Part shown: positions 18,161 to 25,691 of the stretch, one piece after another
Layout of the letters: every line of letters starts with the position of its first letter
How positions within the stretch are numbered: the stretch's first letter is position 1
Origin: Nitrospirota bacterium
GTDB lineage: Bacteria; Nitrospirota; Nitrospiria; 2-01-FULL-66-17
DNA: 32,097 nucleotides
Direction of reading: 5' to 3'
NCBI GenBank assembly: GCA_016201825.1
Contig: JACQCD010000069.1
Location: 1 to 32,097 of the forward strand
The notes under the pieces: generated by a model
Told to the model about the DNA's origin: nothing
What the model saw: the letters and a program-made list of their open reading frames with translations, nothing else
Database searches by the model: none
Program-made: the position numbers and the translations under genes

Positions 18161-18180
18161 TCTGCTATGATCGATGTCAA
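18152..18180 (-). promoter_or_regulatory. sigma-70 promoter of the hsp20-hspR-clpB operon
   Basis: On the minus strand TTGACA (18180-18175) and TATTAT (18157-18152) are separated by 17 bases. This is a near-consensus site. Start of transcription would be near 18145, about 42 bases before the GTG at 18103. Confidence 0.75.
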
Positions 18181-18208
18181 GTGTTACCTGCCATGAAATT
18201 CTTCCTCA

Positions 18209-18237
18209 TTGACACCTGTCTTAGCCGGTGATACCGT
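18209..18237 (+). promoter_or_regulatory. possible promoter of the lytic transglycosylase gene
   Basis: TTGACA (18209-18214) is a consensus -35; after 17 bases comes TACCGT (18232-18237), a poor -10. The start codon follows within 14 bases, which would give a very short or absent leader. Confidence 0.3.
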
Positions 18238-18250
18238 CGAGGACATGCTG

Positions 18251-18931
18251 ATGCGGCCTACTGGCTGGATGAAATCCCTTCCGATCCCGGGCCTTCTGCT
18301 CGTGATCCTTGCGAGCCAAGGCCACGCCGAGATTTTTCAGTTCACCGCCCAGGACGGAACGGTGTCTTTTTCCAACGTGCCGGTCGACACACGGTATCGC
18401 CCCTTCTCGATCTCTCCCGACGTGCCGTTTTCCAAGCTCGGGCCTCTTTCACGATACGAGCGAAGCCGTTTTTTCCGATTGATCGACGCCGCCGCGCAAG
18501 AACACCGGATCGACCCCGCGTTGATTCGGGCCGTCGTGAAAGCCGAGTCCGACTACAATCCGACGGCGATCTCACCGGCCGGGGCACTGGGGTTGATGCA
18601 ACTCATGCCCGGAACAGCCCGAGACCTCGACGTGAAAAATCCGTTTGATCCCGAAGAAAATATCAGAGGGGGCGTACAGTACCTACGGTACCTACTCGAT
18701 CGCTTCCAGGGCAGTATCCCGCTCGCCGTGGCCGCGTATCACGCGGGGGAACAAAACGTCGACCGACACGGCGGAATCCCACCGATCCCGGCGACCAAGG
18801 ATTATGTGAAGCGCGTCATGACGCTTCATAAACGCTACCTGGGCACAACACCCAGGGCGGAAAAGGCGATCTACACGGTCAGATCGGGCGATGCGGTCCT
18901 ATTCACCAACACGCCCCCCTCCATCCGTTAG
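18251..18931 (+). CDS. exported lytic transglycosylase with DUF4124 N-terminal domain
   Basis: ATG 18251 is chosen because GAGGA lies seven bases upstream; ATG 18245 is alternative. The 226-residue protein has a signal peptide (MKSLPIPGLLLVILASQGHA), then a DUF4124-type segment (IFQFTAQDGTVSFSNVPVD). The SLT domain follows, with catalytic Glu99 in VVKAESDYNP and the family motifs AISPAGALGLMQLMPGTA, NIRGGVQYLRYLLDRF and AVAAYHAGEQNV. It would cleave peptidoglycan glycan strands in the periplasm, forming 1,6-anhydromuramic ends. The C-terminal stretch (IYTVRSGDAVLFTNTPPS) resembles a second, shortened DUF4124 motif. It is convergent with nadB, 12 bases apart. Confidence 0.88.
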   Translation: MRPTGWMKSLPIPGLLLVILASQGHAEIFQFTAQDGTVSFSNVPVDTRYRPFSISPDVPFSKLGPLSRYERSRFFRLIDAAAQEHRIDPALIRAVVKAESDYNPTAISPAGALGLMQLMPGTARDLDVKNPFDPEENIRGGVQYLRYLLDRFQGSIPLAVAAYHAGEQNVDRHGGIPPIPATKDYVKRVMTLHKRYLGTTPRAEKAIYTVRSGDAVLFTNTPPSIR

Positions 18932-18943
18932 TCCCCGCGCCGC

Positions 18944-20494
18944 TCAATCGGATCGTGCCACGCCCACGTGGCGACTCCAGCCTCGCCCCTTTACGGGAAA
19001 ATCGCTTCGGAAATGACACCCCAGACTGCCGCGCCGCCGTAAGGCAGCTCGAGCGATCAGGGTCGCGACCAGCTGAATGTTCTGCACCTCCATGCCCTCC
19101 CGGTCGCCGTAGACCGCCTCGCATAACCAGTCGTACCGCCGAAGCCCGTCGAGCGCCCGCCCCAGAGATGTCGCCGAGCGGATGATGCCCACTCCCTCCC
19201 ACATGAGACGGCGCACGTTCGCGAGGATGTCGTCGAACTGTCCCTGATCCTGTCGGCTCGTCGCGCGATCGTCCCGTTGCGATGATGGCTTGATGAATCC
19301 CTGACTCCTGGCATATCGAGCTGCGGCGCGACCGGTCCGCGCCCCGAACACCACGCCTTCGAGCAGCGAGTTGCTCGCCAGGCGATTCGCTCCGTGAACT
19401 CCCGTGCAGGCGGTCTCACCCACCGCGTACAGACCCGGAAGGCTCGTCGCCCCGAACTCATCGGTTTTGATCCCGCCGATCATAAAATGCGCGGCGGGCG
19501 CCACGGGGATCGGCGTGGTGGCGATGTCGATTCCGTAACGGGCGCACGTCCGCGCGATAAGGGGAAACCGTTCCCGTAACCACAGGCGTGGACGTGCGGT
19601 AACGTCGAGCAGAACATGATCCGCCCCTGACGACATCATCTCTTCCCAGATCGCGCGCGCCACCACGTCACGCGGAGCCAGCTCCCTTCTGCGGTCGTAC
19701 CGCGCCATGAAGGCCTCCCCCTTCACGGTTCGCAGGACGGCGCCCTCTCCCCGCATCGCCTCTGACAACAGGAACGTCGGAGCCCCGGCGACGGCGAGGG
19801 CGGTGGGATGAAACTGGACGAATTCCAAATCCTCCAACAAGGCGCCGGCGCGATAGGCCATCGCGATCCCGTCTCCGGTGGCAACTGGGGGGTTGGTCGT
19901 CCTCAAATAGACCTGCCCGATGCCTCCGGTGGCCAGGACCACAGCCGCGGCTGGAAGCGCCCGCCGGCGACCTCCACGGCCTAACACCCACACCCCGACA
20001 CAGCGCCCACGCTCGACCAAGAGATCCGCGGTGAAGCGGCCGTGCACGACCGTAATGCGAGGGTGGGCCTGCACAGCACGCAGGAGGGTGGACGTGAGTT
20101 CCGCCCCGATGCCGTCGCCGCGCGCCCGCAGAATCCGGCGTCGACTGTGGGCGCCTTCGTGCGCACGCGCGAAGCCTCGCCCCGAGCGATCGAACTCCGC
20201 GCCCCAACGGATCAGTTCGCGCACACGCCGCGGGCCTTCGTCGACCAAGATCCGGACGGTTTTCCGTCGACAGAGCCCGCGCCCGGCCAGGAGGGTGTCG
20301 GCCATGTGCGCTTGCCGATCTTCCCGACTGCCGAGCGCCACGGCGATCCCGCCCTGGGCATACGCGCTGTTGCTCTTGTTTCCGCGCTCTTTATTAATGA
20401 GGACGACGCGGGAGAACCGTGCGGCTTCCAGCGCGGCCCGCAATCCGGCCACTCCTCCGCCGACGATCAAGACCTCGGGGGAAACCTCAACCAC
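18944..20494 (-). CDS. nadB: L-aspartate oxidase
   Basis: The 516-residue flavoprotein starts at GTG 20494. The FAD-binding dinucleotide fold is at the N-terminus (VLIVGGGVAGLRAALEA). NadB signatures follow: NSAYAQGGIAVAL, the GGIGQVYLRTTNPPVATGDG loop, EFVQFHPTAL, then AAHFMIGGIKTDEFGATSLP, and GVHGANRLASNSLLEGVVFG with the conserved Arg and Ser at the active site. It oxidises aspartate to iminoaspartate, the first step of NAD synthesis with NadA; fumarate or oxygen accepts the electrons. The same fold occurs in fumarate reductase, but the HGANRLASNSLLE motif and lack of the SdhA-type covalent His support NadB. It follows the small lipoprotein gene by 17 bases. Confidence 0.93.
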   Translation of the reverse strand: MVEVSPEVLIVGGGVAGLRAALEAARFSRVVLINKERGNKSNSAYAQGGIAVALGSREDRQAHMADTLLAGRGLCRRKTVRILVDEGPRRVRELIRWGAEFDRSGRGFARAHEGAHSRRRILRARGDGIGAELTSTLLRAVQAHPRITVVHGRFTADLLVERGRCVGVWVLGRGGRRRALPAAAVVLATGGIGQVYLRTTNPPVATGDGIAMAYRAGALLEDLEFVQFHPTALAVAGAPTFLLSEAMRGEGAVLRTVKGEAFMARYDRRRELAPRDVVARAIWEEMMSSGADHVLLDVTARPRLWLRERFPLIARTCARYGIDIATTPIPVAPAAHFMIGGIKTDEFGATSLPGLYAVGETACTGVHGANRLASNSLLEGVVFGARTGRAAARYARSQGFIKPSSQRDDRATSRQDQGQFDDILANVRRLMWEGVGIIRSATSLGRALDGLRRYDWLCEAVYGDREGMEVQNIQLVATLIARAALRRRGSLGCHFRSDFPVKGRGWSRHVGVARSD

Positions 20495-20511
20495 GGCAGC
20501 AGACGGGACGG

Positions 20512-20973
20512 CTAGGACGGTGACCCGACATCGGGGATCGGCACAAACGGATTCTCACCGACCACATCGGTAAGGAGGGGGGACTCTCCGTCCTCGACCA
20601 GGAATCGGGCCGTTCCCTGGCGAATGATCGGCTCATGCGCCGATTGCCGCCATCGGCCGTCCCAGTGGAGAAACACCGTGACGATCTTTCCCTCAAGGTG
20701 GACCCGGTCGACCGACAAGGTGAGCTCGATGTGGTCGTACCGCGCGAAGGCGTCCACGACAGCCTTGCGAAGCGCCTCTCGGTCGCGCAGCGTCGGAGCC
20801 ATTCCCGCAAAGAAGTCCGGAGCCGCCTTGGCTTGGTACGCCCGAGTGAGCGACGCCAGCAGCCCCTCGACTCGGAGCACCGATCTCGCGTCATCCGAAA
20901 GCTTTGGGGCACCGGCGCACGCCGCAAGAGAGACCACGAGCACCAAGAGACGCGAGAGGGATGCGAACGGCAT
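20512..20973 (-). CDS. small lipoprotein, NTF2-like, unknown function
   Basis: ATG 20973 gives a 153-residue protein with the signal MPFASLSRLLVLVVSLAAC (lipobox LAAC). An ATG at 20982 lies inside the -10 box of the promoter and cannot be used by that transcript; longer frames are upstream of the promoter. The mature part (GLLASLTRAYQAKAAPDFFA, then DAFARYDHIELTLSVDRVHL, then KIVTVFLHWDGRW) has the helix-then-strands layout of NTF2-like/SnoaL folds. No catalytic residues can be named. It lies directly before nadB and is probably cotranscribed, but the pairing does not explain its role. Confidence 0.65.
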   Translation of the reverse strand: MPFASLSRLLVLVVSLAACAGAPKLSDDARSVLRVEGLLASLTRAYQAKAAPDFFAGMAPTLRDREALRKAVVDAFARYDHIELTLSVDRVHLEGKIVTVFLHWDGRWRQSAHEPIIRQGTARFLVEDGESPLLTDVVGENPFVPIPDVGSPS

Positions 20974-20980
20974 GCGGCGC

Positions 20981-21009
20981 ATTATAGGGACAAGGAACCG
21001 TATGGTCAA
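20981..21009 (-). promoter_or_regulatory. near-consensus promoter of the lipoprotein-nadB unit
   Basis: On the minus strand TTGACC (21009-21004) and TATAAT (20986-20981) are 17 bases apart. The start point would be about 20974, directly at the ATG at 20973. This predicts a leaderless message for the lipoprotein. Confidence 0.75.
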
Positions 21010-21024
21010 GCGACCGACAAGGGC

Positions 21025-21053
21025 TTGCTTTCGGACGACGGACACCGTACAAT
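21025..21053 (+). promoter_or_regulatory. promoter of the mS38-like mini gene
   Basis: TTGCTT (21025-21030) and TACAAT (21048-21053) are separated by 17 bases. Transcription would start near 21060, leaving a leader of about 27 bases with GGGAG (21078-21082) before the ATG at 21087. Confidence 0.6.
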
Positions 21054-21086
21054 GCCGATTCTTGATCACCTCACGCTGGGAGTTGT

Positions 21087-21176
21087 ATGTCGAGAGTCAT
21101 TAAAAAACGCCGCAAAAAAATGCGCAAGCATAAGTACAGCAAGTTGCGCAAGAAGATGCGGCACAAGCGTAAATAA
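21087..21176 (+). CDS. 29-residue basic protein, AURKAIP1/COX24 (mS38)-like
   Basis: ATG 21087 to TAA 21174-21176 encodes 29 residues, preceded by GGGAG at four bases from the ATG. The peptide starts MSRVIKKRRKKMRKHKYSKL and ends RKKMRHKRK; more than half of the residues are Lys or Arg. The KKRRKKMRKHKYxKxxK(K)xRxxRR core is the signature of the AURKAIP1/COX24 domain, known from mitochondrial ribosomal protein mS38 and from tiny proteins in some bacterial phyla. It is probably a ribosomal component that lies on rRNA, though no direct evidence is in the window. It has its own promoter and is easily missed because of its size. Confidence 0.8.
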   Translation: MSRVIKKRRKKMRKHKYSKLRKKMRHKRK

Positions 21177-21246
21177 CGGCCACCTAGCGGGGCGACGCCG
21201 GTTTTGGTACGCTGGCGTCGTGCCTCCTCCCGCCGGCCTACGTGGT

Positions 21247-22605
21247 GTGACTAGATCCTTTGCGCGGGCCGCTTCGCTCCTGCTGGGACCCGCGCTCGTT
21301 GTTCTTCTCATGGGATGCGCGGGGCCGGGCGCGGGGCAGTCTCCCGACGAGTCCTCATCGTCTTCCCCTTCCAAGGCCTACGGGCGGGCATTCGTGACGG
21401 AAGCCCTCCGGACGTACCGGTTTATCCTCGATCCGGACGTGACAGCCCCCGTCCAGCAAACCGGACGGCGCCTCGCCCAAGCGGTCGGTCTCGATCCAAA
21501 CACTATCCATTTCTTCGTCGTCGACGAACCTCAGCCCAACGCGTTCGCCATTCCAGGGGGTTACATTTTCGTCTTCACCGGCCTGCTGACCAAACTGGGG
21601 GATGAGGAGGAACTCGCGGGCGTGTTGGCGCACGAGCTCGGGCACGTGGCGCACAATCATTTCTTTCAGAACAGCAAACAAATCATGGCGCTGAACCTGG
21701 CCACGCTTGCAGCGCTCTTGCTGACCAAGGGACACCCCGCCGCACTCGCGTTTCCCCTCGGCGCCGAGTACAACCTGCAACTGGCCTACAGCCGGGAGCA
21801 CGAGGCGGAGGCCGATGCCTCCGCCGTCGGATACCTCAGGGACGCGGGATACGACCCCGCCGGGCTCGTACGCTTTTTCCAGACGCTCCTGGTCTACGAG
21901 CGCTTCAACCCACCTCTCGTTCCCGCCTACTTCACCACTCACCCGGGCGTGGCCGAGCGCTTACGAGTGATTGAAACGATGGTCGGAGAGCGCGAGCCTC
22001 AGGCGCCGGAACAGACGGCGAGGGCGTTTGACTGGGGGCGCCTTCGCGCCAGCCTCGGAACCGTCCCCGAAGGGCCCTCCGCCACCGGCCGCGAACAGTA
22101 TCTGCACGCGGTGGATTGGCTCAAGCAAAACCGCGTGGACGCCGCGATCGAGGCATACCGTCTGCTCTTGGCCCAAGAGCCGCACCACGCCAGGGCCCGC
22201 GCGGACCTGTCCTTGGCGTTGCTGAAAAACCAAATGCGGACCGAGGCCCGTGACGAAGCCCTACGCAGTCTCGCCGACGACCCCGCCCAAGCCTTGCCCT
22301 CGGTGGTGCTCGGCCTCCTCGCCCAAGATGCCAGCCGCCACGGCGAGGCGATTGAACACTTTCAAGAGGCGGCGGCGCGGGCCCCCATCGATCACACGAT
22401 CCACCTTCGCCTGGCCCAGTCCTTCGCCGCGTTAGGGGATGAAGCCCGGGAGGCCTATCACCTGGGGCGGTACTTTCGGCTCGGTCTCGAACCCGCGCGC
22501 GCCGTGCTCCAGTACGAGCGGTTTCGCGCCGATCCCCGCGCCGACCCCGAACTCAGACGCGAGGTCGATCGCGATCTGGCTGAAATTCGACGCGAAGGCG
22601 TGTAG
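21247..22605 (+). CDS. M48 metallopeptidase lipoprotein with TPR repeats, BepA-like
   Basis: GTG 21247 gives a 452-residue protein with a clean lipoprotein signal (VTRSFARAASLLLGPALVVL, lipobox MGC); GTG 21220 is an alternative and neither has a strong ribosome binding site. The zinc motif is HELGH at residues 129-133, with the third ligand at about Glu188 in HEAEADASAVG, as in M48 proteases. After the protease domain, residues about 270-450 form TPR-type helical pairs (AVDWLKQNRVDAAIEAYRLL, AIEHFQEAAARAPIDHTIHL). This layout is that of BepA/YfgC, a periplasmic chaperone-protease that looks after outer-membrane protein assembly. The E. coli protein has no lipid anchor, so this variant would be membrane-tethered. 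Confidence 0.85.
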   Translation: MTRSFARAASLLLGPALVVLLMGCAGPGAGQSPDESSSSSPSKAYGRAFVTEALRTYRFILDPDVTAPVQQTGRRLAQAVGLDPNTIHFFVVDEPQPNAFAIPGGYIFVFTGLLTKLGDEEELAGVLAHELGHVAHNHFFQNSKQIMALNLATLAALLLTKGHPAALAFPLGAEYNLQLAYSREHEAEADASAVGYLRDAGYDPAGLVRFFQTLLVYERFNPPLVPAYFTTHPGVAERLRVIETMVGEREPQAPEQTARAFDWGRLRASLGTVPEGPSATGREQYLHAVDWLKQNRVDAAIEAYRLLLAQEPHHARARADLSLALLKNQMRTEARDEALRSLADDPAQALPSVVLGLLAQDASRHGEAIEHFQEAAARAPIDHTIHLRLAQSFAALGDEAREAYHLGRYFRLGLEPARAVLQYERFRADPRADPELRREVDRDLAEIRREGV

Positions 22606-22675
22606 GGTCCGTCACAGCCCGTCACGATCCAGCACGGTCGTTTCCAAGAAGCGCAGCGGACGCGAAACCGTCGCC

Positions 22676-22705
22676 TTGACAAAGCGCGACGAGACCCTTT
22701 ATAGT
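22676..22705 (+). promoter_or_regulatory. promoter of the yceD-rpmF-plsX-fab cluster
   Basis: TTGACA (22676-22681) and TATAGT (22700-22705) are separated by 18 bases. The start point would be near 22712, about 11 bases before the ATG at 22723, with no Shine-Dalgarno sequence in between. Confidence 0.7.
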
Positions 22706-22722
22706 CACACGGTTTTACGACC

Positions 22723-23262
22723 ATGACCATGGCGGTACGGCTCTCTGACATTCCGGCCGAGGGATTAGTCCTCGACTACCGGCACGATCCCGGGCGCTTG
22801 GAGCCCATGGGCGAAGGTGTCCATGTTCTGGAACCCGTGGACGTCCATCTCACGATCACGCCGGAAGGTGATCGATATCTCATCCAGGGCGAGGTACGGG
22901 GGCTTCTCCAGCTCGAGTGTGGACGATGTTTGGCCTCGGTGATCTCGGCCGTTATTGCGCCGTGTGCGGTCGACGCGGTTCCTCTGTCGGAGCACGCTTC
23001 GGCTGACGAGCACGGCTCGCTAGGACGGGGCGACCTGGACGTTACGTTCTATTCCGGCCCGGTTCTCAATCTCGACGACTTGGTTCGGGAGCAGTTGCTT
23101 CTCAACGTGCCGATGCGGCCGTTGTGCCGCGAAGGGTGTCTTGGGTTGTGCCCCTCGTGCGGGAAGAATCGCAACGAGGGGCCGTGCGGGTGTCACGACC
23201 TCACGGAAACGGATCCGCGGTTGGACGCCTTGCGAAGACTTCGCGGGCGTTCGAACGCGTGA
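22723..23262 (+). CDS. yceD: YceD/DUF177 family protein (23S rRNA accumulation)
   Basis: A 179-residue protein starting MTMAVRLSDIPAEGLVLDY; ATG 22729 is a second possible start. The family features are the middle GLLQLECGRCLASV pair of Cys, the acidic DLDVTFYSGPVLNLDDLVREQL segment, and the C-terminal CREGCLGLCPSCGKNRNEGPC cysteine cluster, probably metal-binding. YceD family members are nearly always encoded next to rpmF and are needed for normal accumulation of 23S rRNA. The gene is 78 bases before rpmF, as expected. It is the first gene of the ribosome/fatty-acid cluster and has a promoter just upstream. Confidence 0.88.
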   Translation: MTMAVRLSDIPAEGLVLDYRHDPGRLEPMGEGVHVLEPVDVHLTITPEGDRYLIQGEVRGLLQLECGRCLASVISAVIAPCAVDAVPLSEHASADEHGSLGRGDLDVTFYSGPVLNLDDLVREQLLLNVPMRPLCREGCLGLCPSCGKNRNEGPCGCHDLTETDPRLDALRRLRGRSNA

Positions 23263-23340
23263 GGTGAAGCGGCCGACGCCGCATCGAGTTCGACTTCATC
23301 ACAGCGCCGGAGCGCGGCGTAACGAAGGTGGGGACAGAGC

Positions 23341-23523
23341 ATGGCAAATCCGAAGCACAAGATCTCGCGAGCCCGGCGCGATTCGCGTCGGGCACATCAC
23401 GCAATGGTCGCCCCGACGTTGACCACTTGCCCCCAGTGCCGGGAACCCAAACTTCCGCACCGCGTGTGCCCCTCCTGCGGGGTGTATCGCGGACGGAACG
23501 TGATCGCGGTCAAAGAGGTTTAA
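23341..23523 (+). CDS. rpmF: ribosomal protein bL32
   Basis: The 60-residue protein begins [20 protein letters not shown], the conserved bL32 N-terminus. Four cysteines at 30, 33, 43 and 46 (CPQC...CPSC) form the zinc-binding variant of the protein. It is a component of the large ribosomal subunit. ATG 23341 follows GGTGGGG. The yceD-rpmF-plsX order is conserved in many bacteria, linking ribosome and lipid synthesis. Confidence 0.97.
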   Translation: MANPKHKISRARRDSRRAHHAMVAPTLTTCPQCREPKLPHRVCPSCGVYRGRNVIAVKEV

Positions 23524-23601
23524 CCCTTTCTGCCCGGCGTGGGACCCCGCTTTTCGGGTGAGGAGGCGACGCACTCCGCCGGTGGGGCATCCCCTGCGAC
23601 G

Positions 23602-24618
23602 GTGACCACGATCGCCGTGGACGCGATGGGGGGCGATGATGCGCCCGCCTCGGTCGTCGCGGGCGCAGTGCTGGCCGCCCAGGAAGGGTACCTCAGCCTC
23701 TTGTTGGTCGGCGATGAGCCCCGTCTTCGGTCCGAGCTAGCCAACCATCCCGCGGTCCCGGGAATCCGTATCATCCACGCCCCAAGCGTGGTCGCGATGG
23801 ACGAGAGTCCGTCCTTCGTGATCCGCCGCCGCCGCGATTCCTCGATTTGGCGAGCGAACGAGTTGGTCAAAGCGGGCGAGGCCGACGCAGTCATTAGTGC
23901 GGGGCATACCGGCGCCTCGATGGCGACCTCTTTCTTCCTGCTGGGCACTCTCCAGGGGGTCGAGCGGCCCGCCATTGCCACGATTCTTCCGACGCTCAAA
24001 TGGGCCGCGGTGCTCCTCGACGTCGGGGCCAACGTCGATTCCAAACCTCACCACCTCGTGCAGTTCGCGATCATGGGGCACGTCTACGCCCAGCGCATGC
24101 TCGGCATGCCCAAACCACGGGTGGGCCTTTTGAGCATCGGAGAAGAAGACACCAAGGGAAACGAGCTGACCAAAGAAACCTTCAAGTTGCTCAAGCAGAC
24201 CCAGATTGATTTCATCGGCAACGTCGAGGGCCGCGACGTCTATACCGGCGACGCGGACGTCATCGTCTGTGACGGCTTCATCGGCAACGTCGCGTTGAAA
24301 ATCAGCGAGGGGCTCGCGGAAGCGATCATGCAGGTCCTGCGCCGCGAAATCACTCAGTCCCTGTTCGGGCGACTCGGCTTTCTGCTGTTGAAACCCGCGT
24401 TCCGACGGTTCAAGCGACGAGTTGATTACGCCGAGTACGGCGGCGCCCCCTTGCTCGGCATCAACGGCGTGTCGATCATCTGCCACGGCCGTTCCTCGCC
24501 CAAAGCGATCAAGAACGCCATCGGGGTCGCGCGGGACTTCGTCCGAGACGACGTCAACCGCCACATCCGCGACGACATCGAGCGGCATGTGGAACTCCAC
24601 CTCGGCACCGCGAACTGA
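23602..24618 (+). CDS. plsX: phosphate acyltransferase PlsX
   Basis: GTG 23602 is chosen because the protein then starts VTTIAVDAMGGDDAPASVVA, matching the usual MxIAVDAMGGDxxP start; a GTG at 23539 would add 21 residues without family support. It is 338 residues long. Conserved segments include SAGHTGASMATSFFLLG, then VLLDVGANVDSKPHHLVQFA, then LLSIGEEDTKGNELTKE, then FIGNVEGRDVYTGDADVIVC DGFIGNVALK and YAEYGGAPLLGINGVSIICH. PlsX transfers the acyl chain from acyl-ACP to phosphate, making acyl-phosphate for PlsY in phospholipid synthesis. It acts at the inner face of the membrane. No clear ribosome binding site is visible. Confidence 0.95.
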   Translation: MTTIAVDAMGGDDAPASVVAGAVLAAQEGYLSLLLVGDEPRLRSELANHPAVPGIRIIHAPSVVAMDESPSFVIRRRRDSSIWRANELVKAGEADAVISAGHTGASMATSFFLLGTLQGVERPAIATILPTLKWAAVLLDVGANVDSKPHHLVQFAIMGHVYAQRMLGMPKPRVGLLSIGEEDTKGNELTKETFKLLKQTQIDFIGNVEGRDVYTGDADVIVCDGFIGNVALKISEGLAEAIMQVLRREITQSLFGRLGFLLLKPAFRRFKRRVDYAEYGGAPLLGINGVSIICHGRSSPKAIKNAIGVARDFVRDDVNRHIRDDIERHVELHLGTAN

Positions 24619-24624
24619 CGGGCC

Positions 24625-25605
24625 ATGCTCCGCTCCCGTCTCATCGGCACGGGCTCGTATCTCCCCGCCCGCGTCCTCACCAACTCGGAACTCGAACGCA
24701 TGGTCGAGACCTCCGATGACTGGATCGTCGAACGCACCGGCATTCGTGAACGCCGGATCGCCGCGCCGGACGAGGCGACGTCGGATCTGTCCGTCGCAGC
24801 CGGACAACGCGCGTTGGAGGCCGCAGGGATCCGGGCGACCGATCTCGACCTGATCCTGGTCGCCACGGCCACGCCCGACATGTTGTTCCCCGCGACCGCC
24901 TGCCTCGTCCAGGCCCAACTCGGCGCGACGAAGGCGTTCGCGTTCGACGTCTCGGCCGCGTGCACCGGCTTTCTGTACGCCCTCTCGGTCGCCGACCAGT
25001 ACGTGAAATCAGGCGCGCTCCGCACGGTGCTCGTGATCGGCGCCGAAGTCCTGTCCCGGGTGGTGGATTGGAGCGATCGCGGAACGTGCATTCTGTTCGG
25101 AGACGGCGCCGGCGCGGTCGTCGTGCGCGCCGACGCCGGCGAGCGGGGGGTGCTCTCGACCCACCTCCACGCGGACGGCGCGCTCTGGGATTTCATCCAC
25201 GTCCCCGGAGGCGGGTCCCGCCATCCCCCGTCGGACGCCATGCTCCAACAGCGCCTGCAGTTCATCCGCATGAAAGGCAGCGAGACCTTCAAGGTCGCCG
25301 TCCGCGCGCTCGAAGACACCGCGCTGGAAGCGCTGAAAGCCAACGGGTTCGCCGTCACCGACGTCGACTGGCTGATTCCCCACCAGGCCAACCGGCGGAT
25401 CCTCGAAGCCGTAGCCGCCCGGTTGGGCCTCCCCGCCGAGCGCGTGGTGATGAACCTGGCCCGCGTGGGCAACACGTCGGCCGCCTCGATCCCGATCGCG
25501 CTCGATGAGGCGGTGCGCGACGGTCGCGTGACTCCGGGGAGCTTGCTCGTGTTCGCCGCATTTGGCGCGGGACTGACCTGGGGCTCGGCCCTCGTTCGCT
25601 GGTAG
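24625..25605 (+). CDS. fabH: 3-oxoacyl-ACP synthase III (KAS III)
   Basis: The 326-residue protein starts at ATG 24625, six bases after plsX. The thiolase-fold catalytic triad is complete: Cys113 in DVSAACTGFLYAL, His253 in IPHQANRRI and Asn283 in VGNTSAAS. Other family segments are GTGSYLPARVLTN, DDWIVERTGIRERRIA and FGDGAGAVVV. FabH condenses acetyl-CoA (or a branched primer) with malonyl-ACP to begin fatty acid synthesis. Position between plsX and fabD is the common bacterial arrangement. Confidence 0.97.
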   Translation: MLRSRLIGTGSYLPARVLTNSELERMVETSDDWIVERTGIRERRIAAPDEATSDLSVAAGQRALEAAGIRATDLDLILVATATPDMLFPATACLVQAQLGATKAFAFDVSAACTGFLYALSVADQYVKSGALRTVLVIGAEVLSRVVDWSDRGTCILFGDGAGAVVVRADAGERGVLSTHLHADGALWDFIHVPGGGSRHPPSDAMLQQRLQFIRMKGSETFKVAVRALEDTALEALKANGFAVTDVDWLIPHQANRRILEAVAARLGLPAERVVMNLARVGNTSAASIPIALDEAVRDGRVTPGSLLVFAAFGAGLTWGSALVRW

Positions 25606-25641
25606 CCACGTGTGTGCCCATCTCGTGCGACGGAAATTCGC

Positions 25642-25670
25642 TTGACAACGATTTCGTTTTTCAGCAATAT
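25642..25670 (+). promoter_or_regulatory. internal promoter before fabD
   Basis: TTGACA (25642-25647) and CAATAT (25665-25670) are separated by 17 bases inside the 86-base fabH-fabD gap, a local AT-rich patch. The start point near 25677 gives a leader of about 15 bases without a Shine-Dalgarno sequence. It would let fabD-fabG-acpP be expressed apart from plsX-fabH. Confidence 0.6.
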
Positions 25671-25691
25671 CGGGCCACTATTCACCTCGTC

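Noticed and set aside
20635-21246. In-frame N-terminal extension of the M48 lipoprotein across the mini gene
   Set aside because: It would run antisense through the small lipoprotein gene and over the mS38-like gene; the lipoprotein signal peptide fixes a start near 21220-21247.
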